A stretch of 64,000 nt of DNA from Ochotona curzoniae (taxonomy: Eukaryota > Chordata > Mammalia > Lagomorpha > Ochotonidae): positions 8,975,001 to 9,039,000 of the forward strand of contig NW_024466307.1 in the NCBI RefSeq assembly GCF_017591425.1. Direction: 5' to 3'. The notes beneath the pieces were generated by a model that saw nothing but the letters and a program-made list of their open reading frames with translations, searched no databases and was not told the origin of the DNA. Of this stretch, positions 36,464-49,555 are shown in pieces. Both the position numbers and the translations under genes were made by a program. How positions within the stretch are numbered: the first letter of the stretch is position 1; every line of letters starts with the position of its first letter.

Positions 36464-36809
36464 AAATCATGGTTCCCGGCGCGGTGGCCTATTGGCTAAA
36501 GTCCTTGCCTTGAACGCAGTGGGATCCCATATGGGCGCCAGTCCTAATCCCAGCAGCCCCGATTCCCATCCAGCTCCCTGCTTGTGGCCTGGGGACTCTG
36601 CACCTGCGTGGCAGGCCCAGAAGAGCTCCTGGCTCCTGGCTTCAGATCGGCGTAGCTCCAGCCGTTGTGGTCACTTGGTGAGTGAATCATGGGAAGGAAG
36701 ATTTTCCTCTATGTCTCTCCTCCTCTCTCTCTCTTTCTTTCTCTCTCTCTCTATATATATATATGACTTCGCAATAAAAATAAATAAATCTTTTTTTAAA
36801 ATCATGATT
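36464..36809 (+). mobile_element. Young pika C-SINE with expanded CT/TA tract and duplicated target
   Basis: The element spans 36475-36798. Flanks AAATCATGGTT (36464-36474) and AAATCATGATT (36799-36809) are target-site duplications. The CT-rich segment has become (CT)n followed by (TA)n at 36724-36763. The GGAAAGCAGT...CCTTGGG block is lost. Confidence 0.95.
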
Positions 36810-37274
36810 TTTTTTTCACCAAGAATAGCTAAAAATAAAAATATTCTGGAGATCAGGAATAAAACATTTTCTTTCTATTCATTTTTCAAACTGGCAGCCT
36901 GTGTGCTGGTCAGTAACTAAGCCTATCAGCAAAGGATAAACATGGCCCATCCCTTCATCCTATACCATACCATCAATATAGACAGAATCATGTAATCAAA
37001 CACTGGAAAATAGCTACTAGGCTATCAGGACACAAAGATCTGCAAATTTTCCTTTACGTTAAGAAAGTTGCATTAAGTATTTTATTTGCCTGTAGGAATA
37101 TGTTTTGATCCACAGCAATAGTTAAAAAGTAGAAAAATGAGTTCCCAGATAAGGAAAAATGGCATGGGCAAAGTCCACAAATGGGCCTTACAGTAATACA
37201 TATTTCAGCTTAAGTCCTTGCTCTTCATTCACTGTACAGCTGAGCAAATTATTCAACTATTCTAAAAACTACTT
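36810..37274. other. AT-rich intergenic DNA, nothing recognised
   Basis: No feature supported. Confidence 0.4.
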
Positions 37275-37506
37275 TTGTTTTATTTCAAAGGTAGAGACTA
37301 AGACAGATTCTGGTTCATTCAAATGCCTGCTACAACCAGAGCTGTCCAGGCCAGCGCAGGAGCCTGCACTTCAAACCACCTGAACTTTCATCTGCTGTCT
37401 TTCAGAGTGCACCTCAGCGGGAAGCTGGAGTCAAACCCAGAACCAAGACACAAACTGGGCACTTTGACAGAGGTTGCAGGTGTCCCTGGTGGCGTCACAA
37501 CCCCGT
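37275..37506 (-). mobile_element. Older C-SINE, reverse, shortened
   Basis: 'TTATTTCAAAGGTAGAGACTAAG', 'AGCGCAGGAGCCTGCACTTC', 'GCGGGAAGCTGGAGTCAAACC'. Strongly diverged. Confidence 0.7.
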
Positions 37507-38279
37507 GCTGAAACCTCATCCACATTCAACCGTGCCTGAGTCTCAAATTCTCCAGCAGTGGACTGATACAAAAAACGTGTTTAGTATATGAGTACCTCAA
37601 TTATGACATGGTTTTACATTTATATAAGGAGGGACATTCATAAGTTAAGGGTGTTTTATCATTCTCATGGAAAAGAAAGCTATTAGGCAGAAGGTTCTCA
37701 CAGTAAGAGTCTTGCTCACCTATGATGCCCTAGCCTACTTTCCTTCTTTAAAATGTAGGACTTTGAGAATTTCGAAACTGTCAAAACTCAAAACACATTT
37801 AAACTTTTCCTTGAAACGGATACAAATAGGACATTAGTGATTTTCGTCTCCATCAAAGACATCATTGGAAATGCACCTTTTAAAGTTCCATAATGCACTC
37901 CGTTGTGCCCTCGGATGACTAAGCTTCAGCCATTCCAGAAACTTCACAACCCAGAGGACATCAGACGGACACAGTAATGCATACAGACACCAGGATCTCC
38001 TACTAGTGTCACTGTATGTTTGTTAACCCCTCGTTAAAGATAACGCACGTACATCTCAGAACTAGCTGAAAAGATACGTTTTTTGGGAATTCGTATAGTT
38101 ATTTTGAGAAACATATAAACAATTCAAAAGTCAGAATTCAAAAGGACCTTGTTACGTCATGTAGTTGTCACATCATGCAAACACTCTGCAGAAGACAGAA
38201 ATGATACTTCCACTTTTAATGTTAATTTTTGTTAACTGAAAGTTACATCTGTGCTTCGTTTTGAAAAAAAAATAGGATC
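37507..38279. other. Intergenic DNA, nothing recognised
   Basis: No repeat family or gene recognised. Confidence 0.4.
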
Positions 38280-38555
38280 CCCCAATAAACCACCGCCTGC
38301 ATCTTATGTGGGCGTCAGTTTGTGATGCGGCTGCTCAACTTCCAATTTAGCTCCCTGTTTATGTACCTGGGAAAAAGCAGAAGATGGCCCAAATTGTTGG
38401 GCCCCTTTTGTTGGAAGACGAGAAAAAAGCTCTTGGTTCCTGGCTTTGGAGCAGGCCAGCTCCAGCCATTACAATCCTTCAGATCAAAGAACTCCCTCTG
38501 TGTCTTTTTCTCTATTTGTAACTGTGCCTTTCAAATAAATAGATTTTTTAAAAAG
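38280..38555 (+). mobile_element. Older C-SINE, head missing
   Basis: 'CCACCGCCTGCATCTTATGTG', 'AGAAGATGGCCCAAATTGTTGG', then the tail 'CTTTCAAATAAATAGA'. Confidence 0.85.
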
Positions 38556-39657
38556 AAACAAAATAAATCACACAATTAAGTCTTGGAAGACCATAATTAT
38601 GACAAAGGGAATGATACTGTTTTGTCAACCTTTTTACCTAAAACAGCTATGTATGCTGGCCAAATTTGTTAGAAAATGCTAACAACCCTCTTTCCTTATA
38701 AGAGAGCTAAGGAGTAATTATTCTGAGCATCTTTTAATAGAGTTTAGTAACTATATAAACATGATTGAAGCTGTATAATATATATCATAATCATATAAAA
38801 TATATCATAAATAATAAGAGCATCAAAGCCAATACATGTTAAAAATCAAATGTTTTCAAATATCCATGACATGATACTTTCCCCTCTTCCTTGATGTAAT
38901 TCTCAACTTTAACAGACTCCAGTTGTGTTTTAGAAAAATGAATCTGCTTCTTATTAAATTAAGAACATAAAAGCTGTACTTCAAAAAAGTACTGCTATAT
39001 AGTTCTTAATTGCACAGATAATTAAATATCAAATTATATTTCAAAATGTATTTTAAAATTCTTGCATCTTATTTTAAAAACAACTTCTTTACAGTTGTTT
39101 TTTTTAAAAACTGTTTATTACATAATGCATTTACTCAAAATGTATATTTACAACAATACAATTTTGGCTATCTCCAAATTATAGTTTTAAGAAACTTTAT
39201 TTCCTTTTTCTCCTAAAATCCCATTATAGTAATATTTTTGAAATTTATATGCATATATTATATTAATAAAATGTAATCTGGGAACTTTTGGTGAGGCCAT
39301 ATCAATTATTGTTCCCCTGAGGAAAGAAGTGATGTCATTTGCACTAAACATCACCAAAACTCAACAAATAAACATTAACTTCTATACCTCAAGAACAACA
39401 GGTATTACGGTATCAAAATTCTCTTAAGAATCAAATCATAGAAAAATAATAGAGTTGACAATTCAAACCAGGTCATGAACAAGTTTTTACAAGATGCAAA
39501 CCTAACATTAGTACAAAAAAACTTCTATCCCTTTGCCCACAAACTCTGAGGTCACAACTACAAAATCTGCACTGGCTGTGACTGTGGAAAATAGTCAATG
39601 CTGGCTTTAAAATAATTCCAACATGGTTTAAAGCAGAGATATTAAGAACCATGAAAA
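38556..39657. other. Very AT-rich intergenic DNA
   Basis: ATATAT-type tracts near 38775-38820. No gene or element recognised. Confidence 0.4.
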
Positions 39658-39979
39658 GGGGCTGGCACTAAGCGAGTTAAGCCACTAGCTGAGACATTGG
39701 CATCCCATTGCCACACATGGGTGCCAGTTCAAGTCCCAATTTCTCCACTTGTTACCCAGCTCCCTGCTAATGCCCTGGAAAAGCAACAAAAGATTGCCCA
39801 AGTGTGGGCCTCTGCACCCACTCGGGAGACCAAGAAGAAGCTTCTTTCTCCTGGCTGCAGCCACAGCAGTTGAGGTCACCAAATGGAAGGTTCTCTCTCT
39901 CTCTCTTTCCCTCTCCCCTCTCTCTCTGCTCCTGCATCTCTCGAACTTTCAAATAAACAAATCTTTAAAAACAAAAAAG
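39658..39979 (+). mobile_element. Older C-SINE
   Basis: 'GGGGCTGGCACTAAGCGAG', 'CACACATGGGTGCCAGTTCAAG', a CT-rich run at 39893-39929, then the tail 'AACTTTCAAATAAACAAATC'. Confidence 0.9.
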
Positions 39980-40039
39980 AAACCTGTCATTGATACTGTC
40001 TCAACCCATGTGTTTTGAAAAATTGAACTCGCCTTATTT

Positions 40040-40394
40040 CTAACATATTGTCTACTCAATACTATGTCAATTAATTCCATGACACTGTATATTGTCGCTG
40101 ATGTTTTGTTGGGGCTTTTAACTGACCGGGACTTTACTCTGTTAGCTCTGCCCTCAGACCAGGGAGGGTCGCCCCAAGAGGCCACTGGGCTTGTCTGGAC
40201 AATAAGATGCTGGACTCTCTGCTGGGTATATGCTTGCAACGAAGGAATCTCAACTGAACTTGAACTGTGGCTATGCAGCAAGGTGGAGGAATCCACCATG
40301 GATGGAGGATTGTGGGAGGGGTGGGGGGAATCCCAGTACCTATAAAACTGTTTCACATAATACAATGTTACTAACAATAAATAAATAAAAAAAA
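40040..40394 (+). mobile_element. Lagomorph L1 3' end, 5'-truncated
   Basis: Carries a G-rich 'GGGAGGGGTGGGGGGAATCCC' then 'GTACCTATAAAACTG' and an A-rich tail 'AACAATAAATAAATAAAA'. It parallels the 3' end of the L1 at 25,900-26,050 ('GGGAGGGGAAGATTCC', 'TACCTACAAACTGCATCA'). The 5' boundary is uncertain. Confidence 0.75.
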
Positions 40395-42288
40395 GAAGAA
40401 ACTGAATAGAAATAATACATATATCTGAGACCTACATTAACAAAAAAATTATTATTACGACCACATTCTGCTGTTGTTTCAGTAAACAACCTTTCTATAG
40501 TGAACTGAAAGGTGAGCATGAAGTGACATTTGTGGCTGCACGCCGCCATGTCCCAGGATGCCCTGTGTCACCAGGGTCCCTCTCATTTTTCTTACCAGCA
40601 TGTTCAGGTTCAGATGATGATCAGGCAGAAGGCTCGTTTCTCACAGGCTAGTTTCGGTTTCCCACACTTTGTCTCCGAGTATCTGCCACCTGACAGAGCA
40701 ACATTGGGGAAATATAAGTAGTACAGAAATTCTTCATATTAAAGATGTTAACCAGAACTTTCAAAGAATTGCCTTTCAAAATACTGTGCCCCCAACACAC
40801 ATATACACACAGAGAGAAGAGAAAGAAAAACACCTTTCATAAGCAGAATATTTTTTTAAAAAATACATTTAGTAAGTGTGAGAAAATGAGTAATGGTTAA
40901 GTAAACCGATATTGAAAGCTGGCATCTGACTGTACTAGCATCTTTCCTCTGCAACCTAACATACCAGGAAAATTCTCCTACTAGAAACTACAAAATACCC
41001 AAGATATTCTGACCTAAAATACTCCAGAGACAAACATGCTATCTTGTTTGTTTCTTAAAACAAACCAATCTTGAGAATATTTACGACATTAAAGAAGGCA
41101 TTATTTGGACCTCCATTCGCTCCACAAAATATTACAACTATTGCATGTTCCATGGTATGTACTTATAGAAGGAGCCAATTTACAAAACTAGTTTTCTGAC
41201 CTTGCAGCCATTTTCAGTTCTCCTGCTACTTTTTCACAGAAGAGGCAAGACGTTGTGCGACTACTATGATTCAAACTTAGTCACCTTGACTAAGAATGAA
41301 TTACATTTGCTAGAATAAAAACCTGAAAGTTACCAGCATGTAATTGCAAGGAGCCATTTTTAGAACGGGCTTTTTCTCCTAAGAGATTTCTAAAGTGCGT
41401 ATCTAAGTTATCCTATTTGTACTATTTTCATTTTGGTACTTCAGCACATTGGCTGCTAAATACGAACAAGAAACAAGTGCATTTTCAAAAAGAAAGTTAC
41501 TTGGTTTTTGAACTCAGGAAAAAAAATGCATGAAAAAGTCTGAAGTGACTCAGTGAATTTCTGATGTAAAATTGCATTTACTTGTATAGTCACCGTTGGG
41601 TTTATGCCCACGCCTATTTTGGTTGTCCAATTACCTTGAAGAAATGAAGCACTTAACAGTAGCATCAGGAACCTAGAGAAAGCCTCTAGGCTTCTTTCTT
41701 TTTATCATCTTTTCCAGGAAAGTCCAAAATACACAGAAAAAAAACTTAGAGGCTCTGTGGGACACGCTATCTTCTCATTCTGTGCATGGTTTCGGGCTGT
41801 CAGTGTTTTTCCCTACTGAAAAAAAAAAAAATGCTCCCAAGAGGAAAATTTTTCTCTTCTCTCCCTTCCCTATACCCTAATTTTCTCTCTTTGTTCCTAG
41901 GAACAATCACAAAGCAGTAACAGTTAGTGTGAAGAAGAAATCAGAACTGAGTGTAATTCCTCACTCTGTGACTTGGGCAAGTTCCTGAACATCTCGCAGC
42001 TTTTTGTCTTTTGTTTTCTTTTTTGCTTCACACTTTGTTTTAATAAGAGCACCAAAGACACCAGAAATCATGTAGATCTAACCCAACTTCACAGATGAAA
42101 ACAGTAAAGCAGACACTCTTGCCCACTTATAGATGATAACTCCAACATTTTAAAATCCTTTGATTCCAAAGGACAAGTCACTTGGTGTCAAACGTAGAGG
42201 TCATGGACAAAAACTACCTAACAGGCAAAATCACAAAATTTAGGATGATGATTATCTTTACAAAAAGCCACAGGGAAATATATGAAGA
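40395..42288. other. Intergenic DNA, mostly unique
   Basis: Apart from a small MIR piece at 41950-42000, no element or exon was recognised. Confidence 0.4.
41950..42000 (+). mobile_element. MIR core fragment
   Basis: 'TCACTCTGTGACTTGGGCAAG' then 'TTCCTGAACATCTC' matches the conserved MIR core (CTGTGTGACCTTGGGCAAGT...). Confidence 0.8.
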
Positions 42289-42417
42289 CACTTCAAAAAT
42301 ATCAAGGTAAATTTAATTAAAGATAAGTTTATTTTGGTGCAAGATTTTTTTTTAAATGAATGTGGTTTTTTTTTCGTACCTTGCATTTTCTATTAATTTT
42401 TTGCTGGTCCCTCATAT
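42289..42417. mobile_element. Tc1/mariner-like MITE remnant
   Basis: 'CACTTCAAAAATATCAAGG' and 'AAAGATAAGTTTATTTTGGTGC' repeat the end and subterminal pattern of the MITE at 22,817. The right end is weak (TATTAATTTTTTGC). Confidence 0.5.
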
Positions 42418-45400
42418 TCCAGATGGGTTTCAGTTGAACTTTACTTCTCAAAATGGGTTTGGGGTACATAAGTATTTTTCTTCATATATTGTATTTTGTC
42501 TAAAACCTTTTCTGATGACTTTCTTATTTAACCACCAAAACAACTTTAACCAAAAGGTAAAATCGACAGAAATATTTCCGCAGACTTTTAAAGGTCAATG
42601 GGACTTGCTGGATGTGATTCTAAACATTTTCCTGCTGATCTTAGAAGGTAAATATCACTTTGTCCCCTTAATACAAATAAAAGTGAAATATTATATTATA
42701 ATATTCATATTGTATTTGAAATGTACATGTGTATATGTTTCAAACTTTCCAAAGTGGTAGAATTTTTTATATATACAAAAGGTATAAAACAAAAACTGAA
42801 CATCCCTGCTAGCAGCATTGTAAATCCTTTTCAGGAAATTAACAGGGATAACGAGCAATTTATCCTGTAAACATATGCCTAAGACAAATGTATTTGGCCA
42901 TCACATCTGAAAGCATAGAATTTAATCACCAGTTTGTTTTCATTGATACCAAAATAGGAACTGCAATAATTTCTCCAAAGTAATCAAAGGACTACCTGTA
43001 CAAACGAAGTGCCTCTGGAATCTCTGAATTTTTTTTAACAAGAAAGTATAGACCATTGAGCAAAATGTATCTACTATACACTACACCATAATAGCTACTT
43101 AATTGTTATCATTATGATGCAGATATAGAATGGAAACAGATGTTCCTTTTTCCTTTCAGCAAAGCACAGGAAAAGCATAAAGTTGCTGATACTGCATGGG
43201 CTACCACCACAGCACAATAGAGGGAGAAAAAGACATTAGCACATGACAATATTAGTTTTTACTACACAACTAATTGCATAAAAAGTATAACTTGAGATCA
43301 TTAAATCAATATAATTTTCAGCACTACAGAAGAGAAACAAATAGATTTGTATCAGCAGGCTATTTCACATCTGCAAAGGGAAAAAACAGCTCTCCAAGCC
43401 CAAAGATGCAAAATGCTACTGTTGCTCTCAGAACAGAAGGAAGAGAGTAGGATTCGGTTTTCTGTGTGAAGTACTGTGAATTAGAACACTGCTGCTACTG
43501 AGAAAAAACATGCAATACCACTATAAATTGGTAGAAGCTTTCTGGAAAATCAACTTGGTAGTTAATACCGAGAATCTGAAAGAAAGCGTTCCATACCTTC
43601 AGTCCAAGTAATTTATTTCTAAATAATATATTGTAAGGAAATAACCATATATATGATTAAATAGTCACTCAGAATCTATTCATCATAACTTTATGCTAAT
43701 GAAAAACCAGAAATCTAACTTCTCTGTTAGAACACTAACACACATGGTAAAACATTAGTCAGCATAAATAAATAACAATTTTAGGCACATGACATGAAAT
43801 GGTTGAAAGAAAAACATTTATGGAAAATACGCCTTATGAAATTTTTAGTTTTTTGCAAATTCTCTTATGAATCAACTATTACTTTTTTAATTAGAAAAAC
43901 GTATTTTTTTTTCCTTGAAAATTTTATTTCTAGGCTCTGGTGTTCTGAATCCTTGTACAAGTTTCTAAAAATTTTTGAATCAAATAATCCTACAAACACA
44001 AACAGAAAAATTGACTTAAAGTTATCTTGACAAGTTATTTGAGCCCCAGTCTGGCAGAGGAAGAAAGTATTTGTCAAAGCACGCTGATGATACTTTTTGC
44101 TTTCCTGAGTTAAACAGGATCCTTACAAGTGAAAGGAAAGTACTTCCAACAAGCATTATGAATGCTTATGTACAATCTATTAACATGACATGTCGTATGC
44201 CTCAAAATCAAAGAAACTTTTCAGCTAGAAATACATCCAGAGCAAATCAAGTAGCCGATTAATTGCTTTCCCATCATGCCTATAAGAAAAGTTTGTCGTG
44301 GCTCTCCTAGGTCTCTGGGTTTCCTGGTTTATTTTCCCAAGAAGGGGCTGATTTGTCTTAGGCTATTACTGTCTATTACTTCTAGAAGTCTTGAGGAAAG
44401 GTGGGAAGCGGCAACTTCTGGCAATCTGCCTAAGGAGAAATCAATGAAACAAATTAATCCTTCGCAGACTGCAATGACACAGTAATCCATCATTCAGAGC
44501 TGTTTTTATATACCAAATCAGAAAGCAGAGCAAAGAGCCCTGGGGGACGTCACAGACAACAACTTACACCAACACTGGGAAAATACTGAGGAATCAGTTT
44601 ATTTAAAGAGGATAGATTTCAGTTGATTGCCTATTTCATCAAATAAAGATTTTTCTTCCACAGTGTGGTGAGCCCAAGGGCAATGTCTGTGTCTTCAGTC
44701 CTATATATGTTGGCTGATTTCAATATCAATAGGGGATGAATATTTTTAAATAATTAGCCTCACTGATTAGTGTAGTCAAATATGTAGCTAGGGTAATATT
44801 ACTTTTTCCAACCAACTTCCATGAGGTCTCATACTGCCTGTTTTCAATAAAAACTACAACTTTACCTATGAATCTAAAACTTAACTGCCCGGTTTCTAGT
44901 AAACCATATCTGGAACATTTCCTTATACATAAAATGGAACCATACAAAATGCACGTAATTCCTAAGTGTTAAGTCTAAAGAAATCTCAAGTCTTACCTCT
45001 TCTGGTGTAAATCAGATCAGATAATCAGATTATAAGTAAATAGCCTGTCTTAAAATGATAATCCTTTGCCTTATGACATAGTTGGGAGCACTGACAGGAA
45101 TTAAATGGGGTTTCTTTTCTTTAAAAAGAACTTAAAATCAGGGTCAGGGAAATCCCAAGGCCCATGGAACTGTATCATAAAATGATAATAATAATTTTTT
45201 AAAACTTGTAAATAAAAAAATAGGAAAAAAAGACAACAAAAGTCAGCATATTTAAATTTCTCAGATACTATTTGGTGGCACCTATTTTTTGGACAAATTT
45301 GTCTCAATAATTTTTTTTATTCTCAGAAAAAAAGAAGAACTTAAAATGTGCAACTGAACATTCACCCCGAGTATATTTTGTATATTATAAAAAAGCATAT

Positions 45401-45889
45401 GCATCTAGAGTTACTCCTGTGCATCTATGCACTTCCTGACATCCATCTACTTGTGTCTCACTAATGTAGGTACTTGCCCTAGATGAAAATTAATGACCAG
45501 AACTATAAAGTCACAGCACATTGCTACTGTTACAAACATTTTAACTCAAAAGTTAAAATAGGAGATTTAGGAAAAGGAAAACAATTTTTAGAAATTAAAA
45601 AAAAAAAACTTGTCACAATGCTCGCTGCAATGCTAAAACCCCATTCCATCTCATCACAGATCCAAAACAGAAGAAATGATTAAATTAATGCTAACTAGTC
45701 CATTTTTTGAGTGGCACCTTCGATTCTGAGGTCTGTGGCCACAGGAGTGCAAGTCCTGGCCATGCTGATGCATTTTTAATTCAATGCCCGAATCTAGTAT
45801 TTATTGATTTAATAAAGTTAGGGGAATTACATTGTTGCTGCTACTGATGAACTGTCTGTCAGCAATGTAATCTAGAGTAATCTCTCAGC
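42418..45889. other. Repeat-poor AT-rich intergenic block
   Basis: No transposon recognised over about 3.5 kb. It includes a dyad at 45826-45871. No protein-coding exon was supported; the open frame at 42356-42760 is AT-rich chance sequence. Confidence 0.4.
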
Positions 45890-45981
45890 GAAATATATAT
45901 ATATTAGGGTTATAATACAGATTATGTATATAATATTTATATGTATTGTATATATATATACTTATATATATATATATTAGG
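45890..45981. repeat. (TA)n-rich low-complexity tract
   Basis: Interrupted TATATA runs over about 90 bases. Confidence 0.95.
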
Positions 45982-48970
45982 AGGGAGAACGACAGCCATG
46001 TAAAGATAAGCCCCTCAATATTAAGAATGGTGGCCAAGAGCAACACTTTTTTCCCAGACAGCTTTGGGCTCTGGTCAGCTTGTTTTATTGAAAGTGTTGG
46101 CCACTTACAGGTCAGCTGGCAGCAGGAGGGTGCAGCGGAGCCTGGCCGGGTGCCTTCCAAGCTGGGGGAACCGTGGTTCTCTCTCCATACCCACCCTCTG
46201 GCTGCTCCTCATAGAAGAGGAGGGCGCGCTCAAACACACACACACACACAGAAGAATCTTTACCTGGTCACCTGACAGGGTTTCAAGGAGCCCATCAGCC
46301 ATGGCCTGTGTCTCCGGACCCTAACATTTTCCACACTTTCTTTAACACATAGGAAGACAGAGAAGGGGAGGAAACCCACTTCTTAAGAACAAGCCTGTCA
46401 AAATACAACCAAAGGAGAAAGGGTTTAAGACAAGGAGATATACTAAGATCCAGAGTCAGAAATGGGACACACACGTGAGTAAAGAATGCAGCAAAAGTTG
46501 CAAAAACACACACTTGGGTGCTATCAGAAAGTTGTCGGTACCGCTGGGCTGCTCCCCGCTGGCCGACTCATTTCCCCAAGCCGGACACCTGGGGAGCAAG
46601 TTGCACTCCAGCTTTTGCCTGACTTTGAGGAAGCGGATAATCTGAAGAGCGGTTCTGTTGGGAGGGAGGGGCAGGGGGTCAGTAAAACTATGCTAATTGT
46701 TGAGCTAATTGCTTCAAGCAGTCCCGGTCTCTAACCAGGGAGCGCCCCCACGAAGGAGTCTGTTCCTCATAAAATGAAGAAGCACTGAATTAAATTCCCA
46801 AGGAAGGCCCTCTAAAAAGTTTCCACAGTGTAACCAAATGACTTCACCTACGCTATTACCTCGAAGATGACATCGCTGAAAGAAAGCAGACCTCGCTCAG
46901 GCTCCATATTCATAAATTGGCTGAGCTTAGGCCGGTGAATCTGGATTGATTTAGAAAGGTTTTTTTTTTCATCCTTCCAATCAAATGAAGTCATTGTTAA
47001 TTAGATGCTCTCTGTTAAGCATGTCATTCTTCTCCACGTTACCTGCTCGCACTGGCAGCACGTCGGAGTGCAACATCTGGAGCCCCCACTCCCAGGCCGT
47101 CGGCCCTCTCTCCAGTTTAGCGCTGGAATTTCCTTGCCCCAATCCACTCCCCCACCCCACCCACCACGTCTGTCAGGGCGCCGAGCAACGGCCAAATGAC
47201 CAAAACTCCCTGGTGACAGTTTCCTGAGGACCCCTTCCAAGGTCCTTCCGAGGTCCTCCTAGCGGACTGAAACTTTTTAGAAACACTCTAAGTGAACCCT
47301 TGCACAGACAGGCCCAGGTTCTTCCAAACCCAGCTGTGCGTCCTGGAGTAAGATCACCAGGTTTCAGATTCCCCGACAACACACCCCTACGTCCCCCGCA
47401 AGCCTTGCTGGTCACCCATCTCCTGCCACCCACACACCCCAAAAGGGTTGCCGAGCCAGAATACGTCCGGAGGGGCCCCACCCCACCCCGCCCCGGGAGC
47501 CGCAGGGCCCTGCGTGGCGGCCGCGCGCAGGACAAGGCTCACCAAGTGGCCTTGTTAGATGGACGGACGTCTGCCTTCAGAAAGATCGGCTCCCTGGCCT
47601 TCCTTCGGGGGGCCTAAGGGGGACAGAACCCAACACCCCCGCCTACCCGGATTCAGCAAGAGTGCGTCCCCACCCCACCCCACCCCGGGCGGGCCCGGCT
47701 TCCTCCCGGCACCCCTGTCCAGCACCCCTGGAAAGACTACGTCCCCCTTCTTGCGGCCTTGGGAACGCCGTCGGAACATCCCTCCATCCCTCCGGCTTCC
47801 TACTGCGCCCTTAAGGCGGGCCTTGTGTCAGGGAGCTGCTCCCTGCAGGCACCCCCGCGTAGGGGATGGAGCTCGAAGTCCCGCGTTCCGGCCTCGCAGA
47901 GGGGTCGGCTGGGGCCTTGACCAGGAAGTCTGGTTCGTGCAATATAGAATTCGTTCTCATCTGTGGGGTGAGGGATGCGAGGATAAACCCGGGAGGAAGG
48001 CGTCTGGACTGCGATGTGGGCAGTCCAGGGCGAAGTTGGGGCAGGAAGCGCCAACACCCTAGTGGCTCTGCAAGCGCTGACCTAGGGACTGCAGAGACCA
48101 GGTCCCTTGCAGGCACCTGTAGGACCCTGACAATCCAAGGGCATTAGGCCCCAGGGAAACCTCGGGCCCTTGTACTTGCTTTTTGAGAAGCCAAAGGACC
48201 TGGCCATGCATGACCTTGGGGCCCAGCTCGCCACCCTCCTGGGCTGCAGCTGCGGAGCAGGGAGAGGAGAGTTATGAGAGGGTAGGAGAACAGGAGCTCC
48301 ACCCAAGCCGCTGGGACGGCTGATCTCCGCCCAGGATGAGGTGAGGCGACTACAGCCGAAGGATGGAACCAAACGGGCGCGAGGCGGAGCTGGAGCTCTT
48401 CATCGCGTTGCTTCAAATCCTTGACCTCGCCGCTCCCCTGGCCCAGTGACTATGGGCGCCTCTTCAAGAGGGGAAATTAAGTTTCTGGGGACCTTTTCAT
48501 TCTCTGTCCTGCGGGTTCTCGGGGAGGCAGGCAGACAATAGCCGCAGCCTACACACCTGCGATCTCTCAACGCCAGAAAATATGGACGGGAACGGGAGTC
48601 ATTTCTCCTTCCGCTTCCAGAGGGAGCTCAAGCCTGACGCCTCAAGGTTATCCATCTCGGAAACGGAAAGCAGGGAAACACCTGCCGGACCCTGCGGGGG
48701 GCCACCCACGCCTTCGGGGGCGGAGGGAGATGCACTTTCCCCTTTACGAGCAAAAACGGAGATTTGATTTTTCCTCTCCCCACTCCCCCAATCCCTTTTT
48801 AGTGCTTCTGTGAACCTCAGTTCTGCGCGTCACCGAGTCGAACATTCCCTTTGGCCCTGGAGACGCCACTAGAACTGAGAGCCAAGGGAGGTGAGGCCGA
48901 GGAAAGGCAAGATGCTGAGGGGTCATAGCTGGGAATCCTGGACGCGCGCAGCAGCCCAGGGCTCCTAGGA

Positions 48971-48971
<1 letters not shown>

Positions 48972-49020
<49 letters not shown>
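48972..49020. repeat. (AC)n microsatellite
   Basis: About 24 perfect AC units. Confidence 0.98.
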
Positions 49021-49021
<1 letters not shown>

Positions 49022-49200
49022 CTGCGCAGGCCTCGGTCCCAGAGCCGGAGCTGGTTTGGAAGCCACCCGGAGCGCATAACTGCGCGTGTTCCCGCTGTGC
49101 ACGGCCCTTGACCATTTCGCTCAGGCGGGATGAGAGGCGCGCTAGCCGGCGAGGGTGGCTGGCCGGATAGGAACATTCACTCCATCCTTCCCCCACGCCA

Positions 49201-49201
<1 letters not shown>

Positions 49202-49235
<34 letters not shown>
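49202..49235. repeat. (CA)n microsatellite
   Basis: About 17 CA units, 180 bases after the previous one. Confidence 0.98.
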
Positions 49236-49238
<3 letters not shown>

Positions 49239-49555
49239 TGAAGACAGTGGGTGAAACCTGCCCGGAGGGGCGGCTTCATCCCCGCTCGGGCTCCTCCCGG
49301 CCAGTCGGCCAGGTCACCTGTCTGCCCGAGCTCGCCCGGTTCCGAGTCCCTCCCTGCTCCCTGCAGCCACGGCTGCTCGCCAGCCCCGAGCTGCGCGCCC
49401 TGGCGGCTCCCCGGGCTCCCCGGCCCTGCCAGCCAAGGCTAGTCCCGCTCTGACGTCTCCAGGTACCAACGGCGTCAGCGCCGCTCGTGCAGCAGCCAGA
49501 TCCCTGCCTTCCCCCCACTCCACCTCCGAGTCGACGGTGTTTGGGGTGGTTGTTG

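Larger units (their letters stand above)
45982..49555. other. Transposon-free region with CpG-rich patches
   Basis: AT-to-GC transition zone. CpG-rich patches at about 47,440-48,470 and 48,900-49,520 resemble satellite CpG islands. An AT-rich block at 46,830-47,045 contains TTAATTAG (46997-47004) and AATCTGGATTGATTTAG. No coding exon supported. It could contain NR2F1-AS1 exons on the minus strand. Confidence 0.4.

Noticed and set aside
36423..36920. 165-codon open frame
   Set aside because: It runs through the young SINE at 36,475-36,798, so it is translated repeat sequence.
1785..39979. C-SINE heads as tRNA genes
   Set aside because: They derive from a tRNA, but the copies lack an intact cloverleaf and sit within complete SINE structures with A-rich tails.
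42356..42760. 134-codon plus-strand open frame
   Set aside because: AT-rich Phe/Ile/Leu-rich product starting inside a MITE remnant. No recognisable domain.
47559..48062. 167-codon plus-strand open frame
   Set aside because: GC-rich chance frame with overlapping minus-strand frames of similar length. No start context, domain or splice evidence.
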